Positions 16,595-24,996 of a stretch of 64,000 nt of DNA are shown here, piece by piece. The first letter of the stretch is position 1. Each line of letters begins with the position of its first letter. Both the position numbers and the translations under genes were made by a program. The notes under the pieces are model-generated. The model made no database searches and was not told the DNA's origin. It saw only the letters and a program-made list of their open reading frames with translations. The DNA lies in contig NZ_JAHXRQ010000024.1 in assembly GCF_019392335.1 (NCBI RefSeq), positions 1-64,000 on the forward strand, written 5' to 3'. Origin of the DNA: Mameliella sp. CS4. GTDB lineage: Bacteria; Pseudomonadota; Alphaproteobacteria; Rhodobacterales; Rhodobacteraceae.

Positions 16595-18373
16595 TCAGAG
16601 CGGCCAGAACCAGGGGATCAGCAGCGCCGAGAGCACACCGACGCTCAGGTTCAGCGGCAGCCCGACCTTGAAGAAATCCGAGAACTTGTAGCCCCCCGGA
16701 CCATAGACCAGCGTGTTGGTCTGGTAGCCGATGGGCGTGGCGAAACTGCACGAGGCCGCCACCATGACCGCCACCACCAAGGGGCGCGGATCGACCCCGA
16801 TGGCGCTGGCCAGGCCGATGGCGATGGGGGTCACCACGACGGCCACGGCATTGTTCGACACGGTTTCCGTCAGCACACTGGTCAGAACGTAAACCGACCA
16901 GATCACCAGGGGCGCCGGCAGTTTGGCCATAAGCGGCGCCACCGCGCCCACGATCAGTTCGACCGCGCCCGACGCCTGCAATGCCGCGCCGATGGCCAGC
17001 ATGGCAAAGATCAGCGCCAGCAACTGCCCTTCGACAAAGGAAAACGCCTCGTCCGCGTCGATGCAGCGGGTCAGCAGCACCACGGCCACCGCAACCACCG
17101 CCAATGCCAGGATCGGCGCCACGCCCAGCGCCGACAGCGCGACGATTCCGCCCAGCGCGCCCAGCGCCACGGGCGCATGGCCGCGCCGGAACGCCCGGGC
17201 CGAGGGATGCGCCACATCGACAAGGTCCATCTCGTCCGCCAGCCGCTTGATGTCCTCGGCGTTGCCTTCCAGCAGCAGCGTATCGCCCACGCGCACCACA
17301 AGGTCGTCCAGCTGCCGCCCGATGTTCTGGTTCCGCCGGTGTACCGCCAGCGGATAAACCCCGAACCGGCGCCGCAGGCGCAGCGCGCCCAGCGAGCGCC
17401 CCACCATCTTGCAGCCGGGCGTGATCAGCACCTCGACGGTCGAGGTCTCCTTGGATGAGACCTGGTCGACGCGTTTCAATTCCTTGTTGCGCTGCAGCGA
17501 CAGCAGTTCGGTCATCTGCGTGCGCAGCACCACCCGGTCGCCCAGTTGCAGCTCGACACCCTGCAGATTGCGCCGCAGCGATTCATCGCCCCGGATCACG
17601 TCGATCAGCCGCACGCCGTCGCGCTTGAACAGCTGGACACCCAGCACCTCGCGCCCGATCAGGTTCGAATCCGGCGGGATCACCGCTTCGGTAAAGAACT
17701 TCATCCGCGAGCGATCCGACAACATCCCCGCCATCGAGCTCCGCTCGGGCAGCAGGAAGCGCCCCACGAAGTAAAGATAGATCATCCCCCAGGCCACCAG
17801 GATGATCGCCAGCGGCGTCACCTCGAAGATGGTAAAGGGCTTCAGCCCCTGGGTGCGCGCCACCCCGTCCACCAGCAGGTTGGTCGAGGTCCCGATCAGT
17901 GTCAGCGTGCCGCCCAGGATCGCCGCATAGCTCAACGGAATCAGCAGCTTGGACGGCGCAATGCCCATCGTCTTGGCGATCTGCACAAAGATCGGCAGCA
18001 TCACCACCACCACAGGTGTATTGTTCATGAAGGCCGAGGCGACGATCACCACAAGGAGGATGCCGCCAATGGCCCGCTTTGGCCGCAACGCCACCTGCTC
18101 TTGCGCATATCCCGTGAAGGCATCCAGCGCCCCGGTGCGCACCAGCGCCCCCATCACCAGGAACATGGCCGCGATGGTCCAGGGGGCCGGGTTCGACAGC
18201 ACGTCCAGCGCCGAGTCATAGGGCAGCACACCCAGCACCAGCAGCACCGCGACACCGCCAATGGCCGTGACCTCGGTCGGATAGGTTTCCCGGACAAAGA
18301 GAACGAACATTCCGATCACCACGGCAAGTGTCATCACCGCCTGGCTTGTCTGGCTCAGCTCGATCCCGATCAT
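16595..18373 (-). CDS. SLC13-family permease with two TrkA-C (RCK_C) domains
   Basis: 592 aa. N- and C-terminal sets of membrane helices (about residues 1-205 and 400-592) flank a cytoplasmic stretch (about 215-390) holding two TrkA-C domains, seen as 'DGVRLIDVIRGDE...LQLGDRVVLRT' and 'GVYPLAVHRRNQNIGRQLDDLVVRVGDTLLLEG'. 'AFMNNTPVVVVMLPI' and 'LTETVSNNAVAVVVTPIAIGLA' are the paired SNNxxV-type signatures of the ion-transporter fold. The family moves divalent anions such as sulfate or dicarboxylates with sodium. It is last of a probable three-gene operon with the EamA gene (25 bases upstream) and ymdB. Confidence 0.88.
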   Translation of the reverse strand: MIGIELSQTSQAVMTLAVVIGMFVLFVRETYPTEVTAIGGVAVLLVLGVLPYDSALDVLSNPAPWTIAAMFLVMGALVRTGALDAFTGYAQEQVALRPKRAIGGILLVVIVASAFMNNTPVVVVMLPIFVQIAKTMGIAPSKLLIPLSYAAILGGTLTLIGTSTNLLVDGVARTQGLKPFTIFEVTPLAIILVAWGMIYLYFVGRFLLPERSSMAGMLSDRSRMKFFTEAVIPPDSNLIGREVLGVQLFKRDGVRLIDVIRGDESLRRNLQGVELQLGDRVVLRTQMTELLSLQRNKELKRVDQVSSKETSTVEVLITPGCKMVGRSLGALRLRRRFGVYPLAVHRRNQNIGRQLDDLVVRVGDTLLLEGNAEDIKRLADEMDLVDVAHPSARAFRRGHAPVALGALGGIVALSALGVAPILALAVVAVAVVLLTRCIDADEAFSFVEGQLLALIFAMLAIGAALQASGAVELIVGAVAPLMAKLPAPLVIWSVYVLTSVLTETVSNNAVAVVVTPIAIGLASAIGVDPRPLVVAVMVAASCSFATPIGYQTNTLVYGPGGYKFSDFFKVGLPLNLSVGVLSALLIPWFWPL

Positions 18374-18398
18374 GTATTGCTCAGCCTATCGCCCGCAC

Positions 18399-19319
18399 TC
18401 AACCGGACGCATTCTGACCGCTTGGTGACACAGGCACAAGCGGTTTACGCTGCGGCTGCACAAGAGCCATGCCCGCCATCATCAGCGCCAGCGCCACCCA
18501 GACCCAGCCCGAGTAGCCCTCGTCCAGAAAGAGCATCGCCCAGCAGATGCCGAACAAAGTGACAAGATAGCTCACCTGGGCAGCAAAGACCGCGCCCGCC
18601 CGGCCCACCAGCCAGACATAGGCCGAATAGGCAAAACCGTGCAGGATCGCACTGGCGATCACCGCCTTGTCCGGCCCGGTCAGCGGCAAGGCGGGCGTGA
18701 TGAACTGCCCGCTGGCCAGCGCCAAAGGCAGGCTCAACACGACGCCGAGGATCGAGGCCCCGGCCAGCACCTGCACCGCGTCCATCCCCTGAGTGCCCCA
18801 TTTCGACACCATGTTGCCTTCCAGCGCGTAACAGGCCGAGGAAATCAGCGCGACCGCGATCCAGACCGCCTGTGTGCCCGCCGGCAGGCTCGCCTCGGGC
18901 AGCACCAGGAGCGCGACACCGCCCAGCCCCAGCAACAGGCCCAGGACGCGCCGCGGCTCGGGCCGGTCGATCCCCAGCACCAGGGCAATCGGAAGGGCGA
19001 ACATCGGCACGGAACTCAACAGGATCGACAACACTCCCGACGGCAGATGGATCGCCGCCTGGTAAGAAGCGATGCCCGGCACCACGGTCCCCACGACGGC
19101 GATGAACAGGTACAGCCGCAAGGCAGGCCCGTGCAGCGGCAGGCGCTTGCCCTTGAGCACCGTCAATGCCCCCAGCAGAAGCCCCACCAGCGCAGTCTGC
19201 CAGAAGATCAGGCCGAAATGGCGATAGCCCTCCGAGACGGCCACTTTCATCAGAGGTTGCGTCGCCCCCCAGGCCGCGCCCGTCACCACCAGCATGGCAA
19301 AGGGCAGCAGGCGGTTCAT
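18399..19319 (-). CDS. EamA-family (DMT) transporter
   Basis: 306 aa with ten predicted helices in two EamA repeats. 'WGATQPLMKVAVSEGY' opens the first repeat; 'LPSGVLSILLSSVPMFALPIALVLG' ends it; the second ends with 'AAQVSYLVTLFGICWAMLFLDEGYSG'. The substrate is unknown. The start codon overlaps the ymdB stop by four bases (19316-19319), so the two are translationally coupled. It is not closely similar to the other EamA gene in this window. Confidence 0.85.
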   Translation of the reverse strand: MNRLLPFAMLVVTGAAWGATQPLMKVAVSEGYRHFGLIFWQTALVGLLLGALTVLKGKRLPLHGPALRLYLFIAVVGTVVPGIASYQAAIHLPSGVLSILLSSVPMFALPIALVLGIDRPEPRRVLGLLLGLGGVALLVLPEASLPAGTQAVWIAVALISSACYALEGNMVSKWGTQGMDAVQVLAGASILGVVLSLPLALASGQFITPALPLTGPDKAVIASAILHGFAYSAYVWLVGRAGAVFAAQVSYLVTLFGICWAMLFLDEGYSGWVWVALALMMAGMALVQPQRKPLVPVSPSGQNASG

Positions 19320-20131
19320 GCGGGACCGGCAGGCGCCAGCCGCCCGCCCTGGCGGACCATATGCACGGACACCGCCTTGCCGGTCATGTCGTCGGTCTCG
19401 ACATAGACCCCCGACAGGGTCGCCTCGCCCAGCGCCGGGTTGAACCGCCCCTTGGCCATGCCGTTGACAAAGCGGCGCAGCGGCTCGGCCGGTTCCATCC
19501 CGATCACAGAATTATAGTCACCGCACATGCCCGCATCCGACTGGAACGCAGTGCCGCCCGGCAGGATCTGCGTGTCCGAGGTCGGCACATGGGTATGGGT
19601 GCCGACCACAAGGCTGGCCCGCCCGTCGCAGAAATGGCCCATGCCCATCTTCTCGGAGGTGGCCTCGCAATGCATGTCGACGACGATGGCCTGCGCCTGC
19701 CCGCCCAGCGGATGCCGTTTCAGAGTCTCGTCCACCGCCGTGAAGGGGCTGTCGTAGTTGCGGCTCATGAAGACCTGCCCCAGCGCCTGCACCACAAGCA
19801 CCTTGCGCCCGCGGGCGTCCTTGTACAGCGCCGCGCCGCGCCCCGGGGCCTGGCGGGCAAAGTTCAGCGGCCGGACGATCCGCGTCTCGCCCTCGATATG
19901 GGTCAGCATCTCTTTCTGGTCGAAGGCATGATCGCCCAGGGTGATGACATCGGCCCCGGCCTCGAAGATCGCCTTGGCATGCTCCCCGGACAATCCATGC
20001 CCGTTGGTCGCGTTCTCGCCGTTCACGATGACGAAATCCAGCCGCCAGTCCTTGCGCAGGGAGGGCAGCCGCTCCGTGATCGCCTGCCGCCCGGCGCGGC
20101 CCATCACGTCACCTAGAAAGAGTATCTTCAT
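19316..20131 (-). CDS. YmdB-family metallophosphoesterase
   Basis: 271 aa from the ATG at 20131 (MKILFLGDVMG), directly on the first metal-binding motif. 'NGENATNGHGLS', 'ADVITLGDHAFDQKE', 'VDMHCEATSEKMGMGHFCDGR' and 'VVGTHTHVPTSD' supply the Asp, Asn and His metal ligands of the TIGR00282/YmdB family, dinuclear metal phosphoesterases that hydrolyse 2',3'-cyclic nucleotides in Bacillus. Cytosolic. It is first gene of the ymdB-eamA-SLC13 operon. Confidence 0.92.
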   Translation of the reverse strand: MKILFLGDVMGRAGRQAITERLPSLRKDWRLDFVIVNGENATNGHGLSGEHAKAIFEAGADVITLGDHAFDQKEMLTHIEGETRIVRPLNFARQAPGRGAALYKDARGRKVLVVQALGQVFMSRNYDSPFTAVDETLKRHPLGGQAQAIVVDMHCEATSEKMGMGHFCDGRASLVVGTHTHVPTSDTQILPGGTAFQSDAGMCGDYNSVIGMEPAEPLRRFVNGMAKGRFNPALGEATLSGVYVETDDMTGKAVSVHMVRQGGRLAPAGPA

Positions 20132-20198
20132 GGCCGACATGGGTAATTCGCGCAGGCAGGAAAGTTAAGCCCGAATCGTCGTCCCGACGCCACCGCTT

Positions 20199-20347
20199 GG
20201 GGGGCTCTGCCCCCCGGCTCTGCGAGCCTCCCCCCGGAGGTATTTTGAGCCCAAAGAAACCGACACCGCGCTCCATGTTTCTTTGGGCTCTTAAATACCT
20301 CCCGGGGTGAATTGGTCCCGAAGGACCAAGAGGGGGCAGCGCCCCCT
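20199..20347. repeat. Composite intergenic element, two inverted copies
   Basis: A 25-bp box at 20236-20260 is repeated in inverse at 20277-20301 around a 16-base spacer. Each copy reads TTTCTTTGGGCTC, a few variable bases, then AAATACCTCC-CGGGG. Flanking hairpins are GGGGG/CCCCC near 20200-20216, GGTCC/GGACC near 20314-20327 and AGGGGG/CCCCCT at 20331-20347. The same element occurs at 42713-42776 and 52849-52890. It fills the gap between ymdB and the FG-GAP gene. Confidence 0.8.
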
Positions 20348-20357
20348 TTCGCCGCGA

Positions 20358-21119
20358 TCAGCGGCAGTCCATCACCACCGTCAGCATTTCCGGGCTGTAA
20401 GGATCGCTGGCATAGCGGTCGAGGCCGCCGCCCGCCGTCAGGTCCACCACCATCACATGCGTCCAGTCACCCGAGGGCAGGACGATTTCCGGCCCCTCGC
20501 CGCAATCGCGCAGCCCGCCGACGATGTAATCCCAGCCGATGCGATGATTGGAAAACCCCTCCGCCGAGGCCACGGGGCGCAGCGCGCCCTCCTCCACCCG
20601 CCAGATGCGAAGCGTCTTTGCCAGGTGCGGGCGGTCGACATAGGCGATCTCGATGGCGCCGTCCCCGTCCAGGTCCGCCGCGCCCACCGGCGCCAGCCAG
20701 CGAAAGCGCTGCCCGATAAAGGGCGTCGCGGCCAGTGGACGCAAGTCGTCGCCTGCGACCTCCCAGATTGCCAGCCGGGCGCCGCGGTCCGCGTGGCTCT
20801 CGACTGTCACCACCTCCGGCGCTCCGTCCCCGGTCACGTCCCAGAGCCTCGGCGCGATATCCTCGAAAACCAGCGGCGCCGTCCAGCGGCGGCGCAGCAC
20901 GCGCCCATCCGACAGCGTCACCGCCAGCGTGTCATACTCGATCTCGTCTCCCAGCACGCCATGCGGATAACGCGTCACCTCGCCTTCGTAGCGGGCGGCA
21001 ACCGCCTCTTGCGCTACGGCCGGGGCAAGACCCGCCAGCCACAGGCACAGCGTCATCCACGCGCCGCGGGCGGGCGCGTGCCAGGGGCGCCACGGCAGTC
21101 GCGGCGCCCGGGCAGACAT
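20358..21119 (-). CDS. FG-GAP/VCBS repeat-like secreted protein
   Basis: 253 aa. A basic N terminus and hydrophobic core (about residues 20-36, ending AVAQ) form a signal peptide; a shorter start at residue 22 is possible. 'LWDVTGDGAPEVVTVE' (about 92-107) and 'GAADLDGDGAIEIAYVD' (about 146-162) are calcium-binding FG-GAP/VCBS motifs of a beta-propeller. The fold is probably periplasmic; the ligand is unknown. The ATG follows the ferredoxin stop codon directly, so the two form an operon, although no functional link is obvious. Confidence 0.8.
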   Translation of the reverse strand: MSARAPRLPWRPWHAPARGAWMTLCLWLAGLAPAVAQEAVAARYEGEVTRYPHGVLGDEIEYDTLAVTLSDGRVLRRRWTAPLVFEDIAPRLWDVTGDGAPEVVTVESHADRGARLAIWEVAGDDLRPLAATPFIGQRFRWLAPVGAADLDGDGAIEIAYVDRPHLAKTLRIWRVEEGALRPVASAEGFSNHRIGWDYIVGGLRDCGEGPEIVLPSGDWTHVMVVDLTAGGGLDRYASDPYSPEMLTVVMDCR

Positions 21120-21443
21120 TCAGATCTGCTTCTCGGGCATCTGCACCACCAGCCCGTCCAGCGCATCGCTGACCCGCAGCTGGCAGGTCAGGCGCGACCG
21201 CTTGGCATCGGGCTCATAGGCGAAGTCCAGCATGTCCTCTTCCATGTCTTCCCGCGCCGGCAGCTTTTCGACCCACTCCTCGGCCACGTAGACATGGCAG
21301 GTCGAACAGGCGCAGGCGCCGCCGCAATCCGCCTCGATGCCGGGAATGTTGTTGTCGCGCGCGCCTTCCATCACGGTCAGCCCGGTGGTCACGTCCACGA
21401 CATGTTCGGTGCCGTTGTGCTCGATATAGGTGATCTTTGCCAT
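21120..21443 (-). CDS. [2Fe-2S] ferredoxin, adrenodoxin type
   Basis: 107 aa. The cluster ligands are Cys40, Cys46, Cys49 and Cys87 in the pattern C-x5-C-x2-C...C, typical of adrenodoxin-like ferredoxins such as FdxB/Fdx6 that serve cytochrome P450s or Fe-S assembly. 'GLTVMEGARDNNIPGIEADCGGAC' and 'RLTCQL' are family hallmarks. No P450 or reductase gene is adjacent. It starts at 21443 after a GGAG-containing leader. Confidence 0.93.
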   Translation of the reverse strand: MAKITYIEHNGTEHVVDVTTGLTVMEGARDNNIPGIEADCGGACACSTCHVYVAEEWVEKLPAREDMEEDMLDFAYEPDAKRSRLTCQLRVSDALDGLVVQMPEKQI

Positions 21444-21594
21444 TTCACCGCTCCGTCTTGATCCGACCCCTACCTAGTGGGGACGCCCCTGCCCCGCCAG
21501 TCCCATTTGCGTCAGCACATGGATGGAATCCGATTTTTTTGCCTTGCGGCCCCTCCCGTGCTGCACCTGCCGATGACAATTGCGGCGGGAGGGC

Positions 21595-21630
21595 TTGGTC
21601 ACCCCCGCCACATGTTCTACATTCGTTCAC
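21595..21630 (+). promoter_or_regulatory. LexA-box promoter of the DnaE2 OB-fold gene
   Basis: GTTC at 21614-21617 and GTTC at 21625-21628 are separated by exactly seven bases, matching the alphaproteobacterial LexA box GTTC-N7-GTTC. The box encloses a -10-like TACATT (21618-21623), with a -35-like TTGGTC (21595-21600) 17 bases upstream. Transcription would begin at about 21630-21631, on the ATG of the gene, giving a leaderless mRNA repressed by LexA. Confidence 0.75.
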
Positions 21631-21963
21631 ATGACCTGGCCACAGCCCCCCTCCTGCCTGATCGCCAGCCGCCTGGGCGAGCCCCCCAACGGCGCCCGCG
21701 TCACCGTGGCCGGGCTGGTGATCCTGCGCCAGCGGCCGGGCACCGCCAAGGGGGTGATCTTCATCACGCTCGAGGACGAGACCGGCGTGGTCAACGTCAT
21801 CGTCTGGCGCAAGCTCTACGAACGTTTCCGCCGCGCGGTGATCGCGGGCCGCATGTTGCGTGTCACCGGCCGCGTCCAGCGCGAAAACGGCGTCACCCAC
21901 GTGATTTCCGAAGAGATCGAGGACATCTCGCCCCTGCTCGACCGGCTGCTGGACTCAGCATGA
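21631..21963 (+). CDS. Stand-alone OB-fold protein resembling the DnaE2 C terminus
   Basis: 110 aa. 'RVTVAGLVILRQRPGTAKGVIFITLEDETG', 'VNVIVWRKLYERFRRAVIAGRMLRVTGRVQRE' and 'EIEDISPLLDRL' match the C-terminal OB domain of error-prone polymerase DnaE2 (ImuC), the SOS mutagenesis polymerase. The polymerase part (about 900 residues) is absent and nothing like it is seen upstream. The gene has its own LexA-box promoter ending just before this ATG; no ribosome site is present, in keeping with a leaderless start. It could be a relic, or a small SOS-induced single-strand DNA-binding protein. Confidence 0.78.
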   Translation: MTWPQPPSCLIASRLGEPPNGARVTVAGLVILRQRPGTAKGVIFITLEDETGVVNVIVWRKLYERFRRAVIAGRMLRVTGRVQRENGVTHVISEEIEDISPLLDRLLDSA

Positions 21964-22061
21964 GGCGTAACATCGCGCGCCGGGACGCCCACCTCTAGGC
22001 AGACCGGGGCAAACCGGCTATCCTGCCGCAAAGAAAAGGCACACCAGAGGCCCGAGCAGTC

Positions 22062-22592
22062 ATGTCCCGTTTTCCCCGGCCCCGGGCCGCGCCGATCGCC
22101 GCGCTGCTCCTGCTGGCCGCCTGCGATACGCCCCAGTCCGTCAGCCGCGAGGCGCAAGGCCCCGATGCCGCGCCGCCCCTTGCCGAACATCTCGACGACG
22201 GCACCTGCCAGGCCCGCGATGTACGCCCGGCCGTCTATGAACATGTCATGGGCGAGGTTCAGGTGGTCCAGGCCGAGATCGCCGAGGACGGCACCGTGAT
22301 CCGCCCGCCGATCTACCGCAAGGCACCGGTGCCCAAAGTGGTGCGCGAACGCGCCGAGATCACCTTCGAGGCCCCCTGCCCCGAGGAGATGACACCCGAG
22401 TTCATCTCCTCTGTGCAACGGGCGCTTGCGGCGCGCGGCTATTTCTCGGGCAATGTCTCCGGTAAGATGGACGCGCCGACCACGGCGGCGCTGCGCACCT
22501 ACCAGTCCGAACGCGGGCTGGAAAGCGCGCAACTCTCGCTGGAAACCGCCCGCGCGCTGGGGCTGGTGGCAGTCGAACTGCCCGAAAGCTGA
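22062..22592 (+). CDS. Lipoprotein with peptidoglycan-binding domain
   Basis: 176 aa. Signal peptide with lipobox LLAAC (Cys21 as lipidation site). A central segment with two Cys (about residues 49 and 106) is followed by a peptidoglycan-binding type-1 domain (about 112-165): 'FISSVQRALAARGYFSGNVSGKMDAPTTAALRTYQSERGL'. It likely anchors in the outer or inner membrane and contacts the wall. It is upstream of the ProC-like gene by 29 bases on the same strand. Confidence 0.85.
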   Translation: MSRFPRPRAAPIAALLLLAACDTPQSVSREAQGPDAAPPLAEHLDDGTCQARDVRPAVYEHVMGEVQVVQAEIAEDGTVIRPPIYRKAPVPKVVRERAEITFEAPCPEEMTPEFISSVQRALAARGYFSGNVSGKMDAPTTAALRTYQSERGLESAQLSLETARALGLVAVELPES

Positions 22593-22621
22593 CCGCGCGG
22601 CACCAGGAAAGGACACCGGAC

Positions 22622-23404
22622 ATGAGCAGCATCGGCATCGTCGGAGGCTCGGGCATGCTGGGCAGCGCCATCGCGCAGGCCTGGCTGGACAGCGACGCCG
22701 TGGCGCCCGGCGACCTCTGGATCGCCAACCGCAGCGGCGCGCGGGGCGACCTGCCCGCCGAGGTCACCGTCACCGACGACCCAGCCGCGCTGGCCGCGGC
22801 CTGCGACACGATCCTGATCAGCATCCCGCCCGCCGCGGTGCCGGATCTGCGCCTGCCCGCAGAGGACAGGCTGATCCTCTCGGTCATGGCCGCCGTCACC
22901 ATCGAGGACCTGCAGCGCCTGACCGGCAGCGCCCGCGTCATCCGCGCCATGTCCAGCCCCGCCGCCGCGCGGCGGCTGGCCTATTCGCCCTGGGTGGCCG
23001 CACCCGGCGCCAGCGAGGACGACCGCATGGTCGCCCGCCGCCTGCTCTCGGCCTGCGGCACAGAGGACGCGCTGGAAGACGAGGCGCTGCTCGATCATTT
23101 CACCGCCCTCACCGGGCCGGTGCCCGGTTTCGTCGCCTGGTTTGCCGCGGCGATGTCCGAACACGCGGTGGCACAGGGCATCCCGCCCCGGGCCGCCGAC
23201 CGCGCCATCCGGCAGCTGTTTCGCGCCAGCGGCGAGATGCTCGCCGAGGATCCGCCCGAGGCCGCCGACCATGTCCGCCAGATGCTCGACTACGCGGGCA
23301 CCACCGCCGCCGGATTGCAGGTGCTGGAGGACAGTCCGCTGAGCGGACTGATCTCCGAGGCGCTGAACGCCGCCGCGCAAAAGGCCCGCGACATGCGCCC
23401 CTGA
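22622..23404 (+). CDS. Pyrroline-5-carboxylate reductase-like protein
   Basis: 260 aa. Rossmann motif GIVGGSGMLGSAIA at residues 4-17 and the ProC dimer-domain signature AGTTAAGLQVLE at about 223-234. The family reduces pyrroline-5-carboxylate to proline with NAD(P)H. The sequence is divergent in the middle, where 'VIRAMSSPAAARRL' replaces the usual 'vvRvMPNtPa', so a related imine substrate or a regulatory role is possible. AGGAAAGGAC precedes the ATG. Confidence 0.75.
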   Translation: MSSIGIVGGSGMLGSAIAQAWLDSDAVAPGDLWIANRSGARGDLPAEVTVTDDPAALAAACDTILISIPPAAVPDLRLPAEDRLILSVMAAVTIEDLQRLTGSARVIRAMSSPAAARRLAYSPWVAAPGASEDDRMVARRLLSACGTEDALEDEALLDHFTALTGPVPGFVAWFAAAMSEHAVAQGIPPRAADRAIRQLFRASGEMLAEDPPEAADHVRQMLDYAGTTAAGLQVLEDSPLSGLISEALNAAAQKARDMRP

Positions 23405-23604
23405 GCGCGGACCGGCGGGCTTGACGAACCGGGGGCAAGCCTCTATCGGCACGGTCAGGCCGCTGACGCCTGCCGCCCGCTGACATCTGTCCTGGTAAAG
23501 TTCGGCATTGCACTGTCCTTGATCTCCTCCACGCATATCGCGCGGATGGCAACGCGGGTCTCCATCCTGAAAATCGCGCGATCCTTGCACGAGGATGACA
23601 GGGC

Positions 23605-24996
23605 ATGCCCGCTCCCCCGACCAATTCCTTCCTTGAGGCCCCGCTGGGCCTGACCTACGCCAAGACGGCCCTTCCCATCATCTTTGTCATGGGCATGAAC
23701 GGGCTTCTGGCTGTTGCCGATGCGCTTTTCCTTGGCCATTTCGTCGGCCCCGAAGCCCTGGCCGCCGTCACGCTGATGTTCCCGATCTACATGCTGATCG
23801 TCGCCCTTGCGACGCTGGTTTCAAGCGGCATGTCCAGCCTTCTGGCGCGCCATCTGGGCGGCAACCGCCTCGACGAGGCGCGGGCCGTCTTTGCCGGGGC
23901 GCATGGCCTGGCCTTGCTGGTGGGGGTGCTGCTTGCCCTGCTGTTCGTCCTGTTCGGCCCCGCGCTGACCCGGCTGGCGGCGGCGGGGTCCGAAGACCTC
24001 GCGCACCTGGGGCTGACCTACCTGCGCATCACGGTGGTGTTCTCTCCCCTGCTCTTTGTCCTCTCGGTGAACTCGGACAGTCTGCGCAACGAAGGGCGCG
24101 TGGGGTTCATGGCCGCCATGAGCCTTCTGGTCTCGCTGGCCAATATCGGGTTCAACTACGTCCTGATCGCGCAGCTGCACCTGGGCGTCGCCGGGTCCGC
24201 CTATGGGACGGCTCTGGCGCAGGCACTGGCGCTGGCGATCATCGTGGCCTTCCGGCTGCGCGGCAGGACAGAGCTGCCCCTGTCGGCGCTTACCCGCAGG
24301 CGCCTCGCGCGGTCCTGGGGGCGGATACTGGCCCTTGGGGCGCCGCAGAGCCTGAACTTCATCGGCCTCTCGCTGGGCTCGGCGGCGATCATCGCCGCGC
24401 TGCAGATGGTGGATGCCCCCTCCTATGATGACACGGTGTCGGCCTATGGGATCATCACGCGGGTGATGACCTTTGCCTACCTGCCGCTCCTGGGGCTGTC
24501 ACATGCGATGCAGACGATCACCGGCAACAATTACGGCGCCGCACTCTGGCACCGGTCCAACGCCAGCCTGCGCCTTGCGCTCTTTGCGGCCTTTGCCTAC
24601 TGCGCCGCGGTCCAGGTCATCGTGACCACAAACGCCGCCCGGATCGGCCGGACCTTCGTGGACGACCCCGCCACCATTGCCGAAGTTGCCCGCATCCTGC
24701 CGATCATGACGCTGTTCTTCGCCCTGTCGGGGCCGCTGATGATGATCGCCATGCATTTCCAGGCTATCGGCGATGCCCGGCGCGCCGGCCTCTTGGGGCT
24801 GGCCAAACCCTATCTCTTCGCGCTGCCGCTGACCTTTTTGGTGTCTTTCTGGTATGGAGAGACAGGCGTATGGGCCGCGGGCCCGATGGCGGAACTGTGC
24901 CTGCTTGCGCTGACCATCTTCGTCCTCACCAGGACCGCGCGGCAAAAATCGCTCGGATGGGGGCTGTTCCAAACGGTTCAGGGGAAAGCCGCATGA
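23605..24996 (+). CDS. MATE family efflux transporter
   Basis: 463 aa, twelve predicted helices in two six-helix halves (about residues 15-225 and 240-450). 'LGLTYAKTALPIIFVMGMNGLLAVADALFLGHFVGPEALAAVTL' is the MATE N-terminal signature. It exports drugs or metabolites in exchange for sodium or protons. The stop overlaps the next gene's ATG by four bases, so they are coupled. Confidence 0.9.
   Translation: MPAPPTNSFLEAPLGLTYAKTALPIIFVMGMNGLLAVADALFLGHFVGPEALAAVTLMFPIYMLIVALATLVSSGMSSLLARHLGGNRLDEARAVFAGAHGLALLVGVLLALLFVLFGPALTRLAAAGSEDLAHLGLTYLRITVVFSPLLFVLSVNSDSLRNEGRVGFMAAMSLLVSLANIGFNYVLIAQLHLGVAGSAYGTALAQALALAIIVAFRLRGRTELPLSALTRRRLARSWGRILALGAPQSLNFIGLSLGSAAIIAALQMVDAPSYDDTVSAYGIITRVMTFAYLPLLGLSHAMQTITGNNYGAALWHRSNASLRLALFAAFAYCAAVQVIVTTNAARIGRTFVDDPATIAEVARILPIMTLFFALSGPLMMIAMHFQAIGDARRAGLLGLAKPYLFALPLTFLVSFWYGETGVWAAGPMAELCLLALTIFVLTRTARQKSLGWGLFQTVQGKAA

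Noticed and set aside
17660..17680. tRNA T-loop-like GGTTCGAATCC
   Set aside because: It lies inside the SLC13 transporter coding sequence and has no matching acceptor, D or anticodon stems around it.
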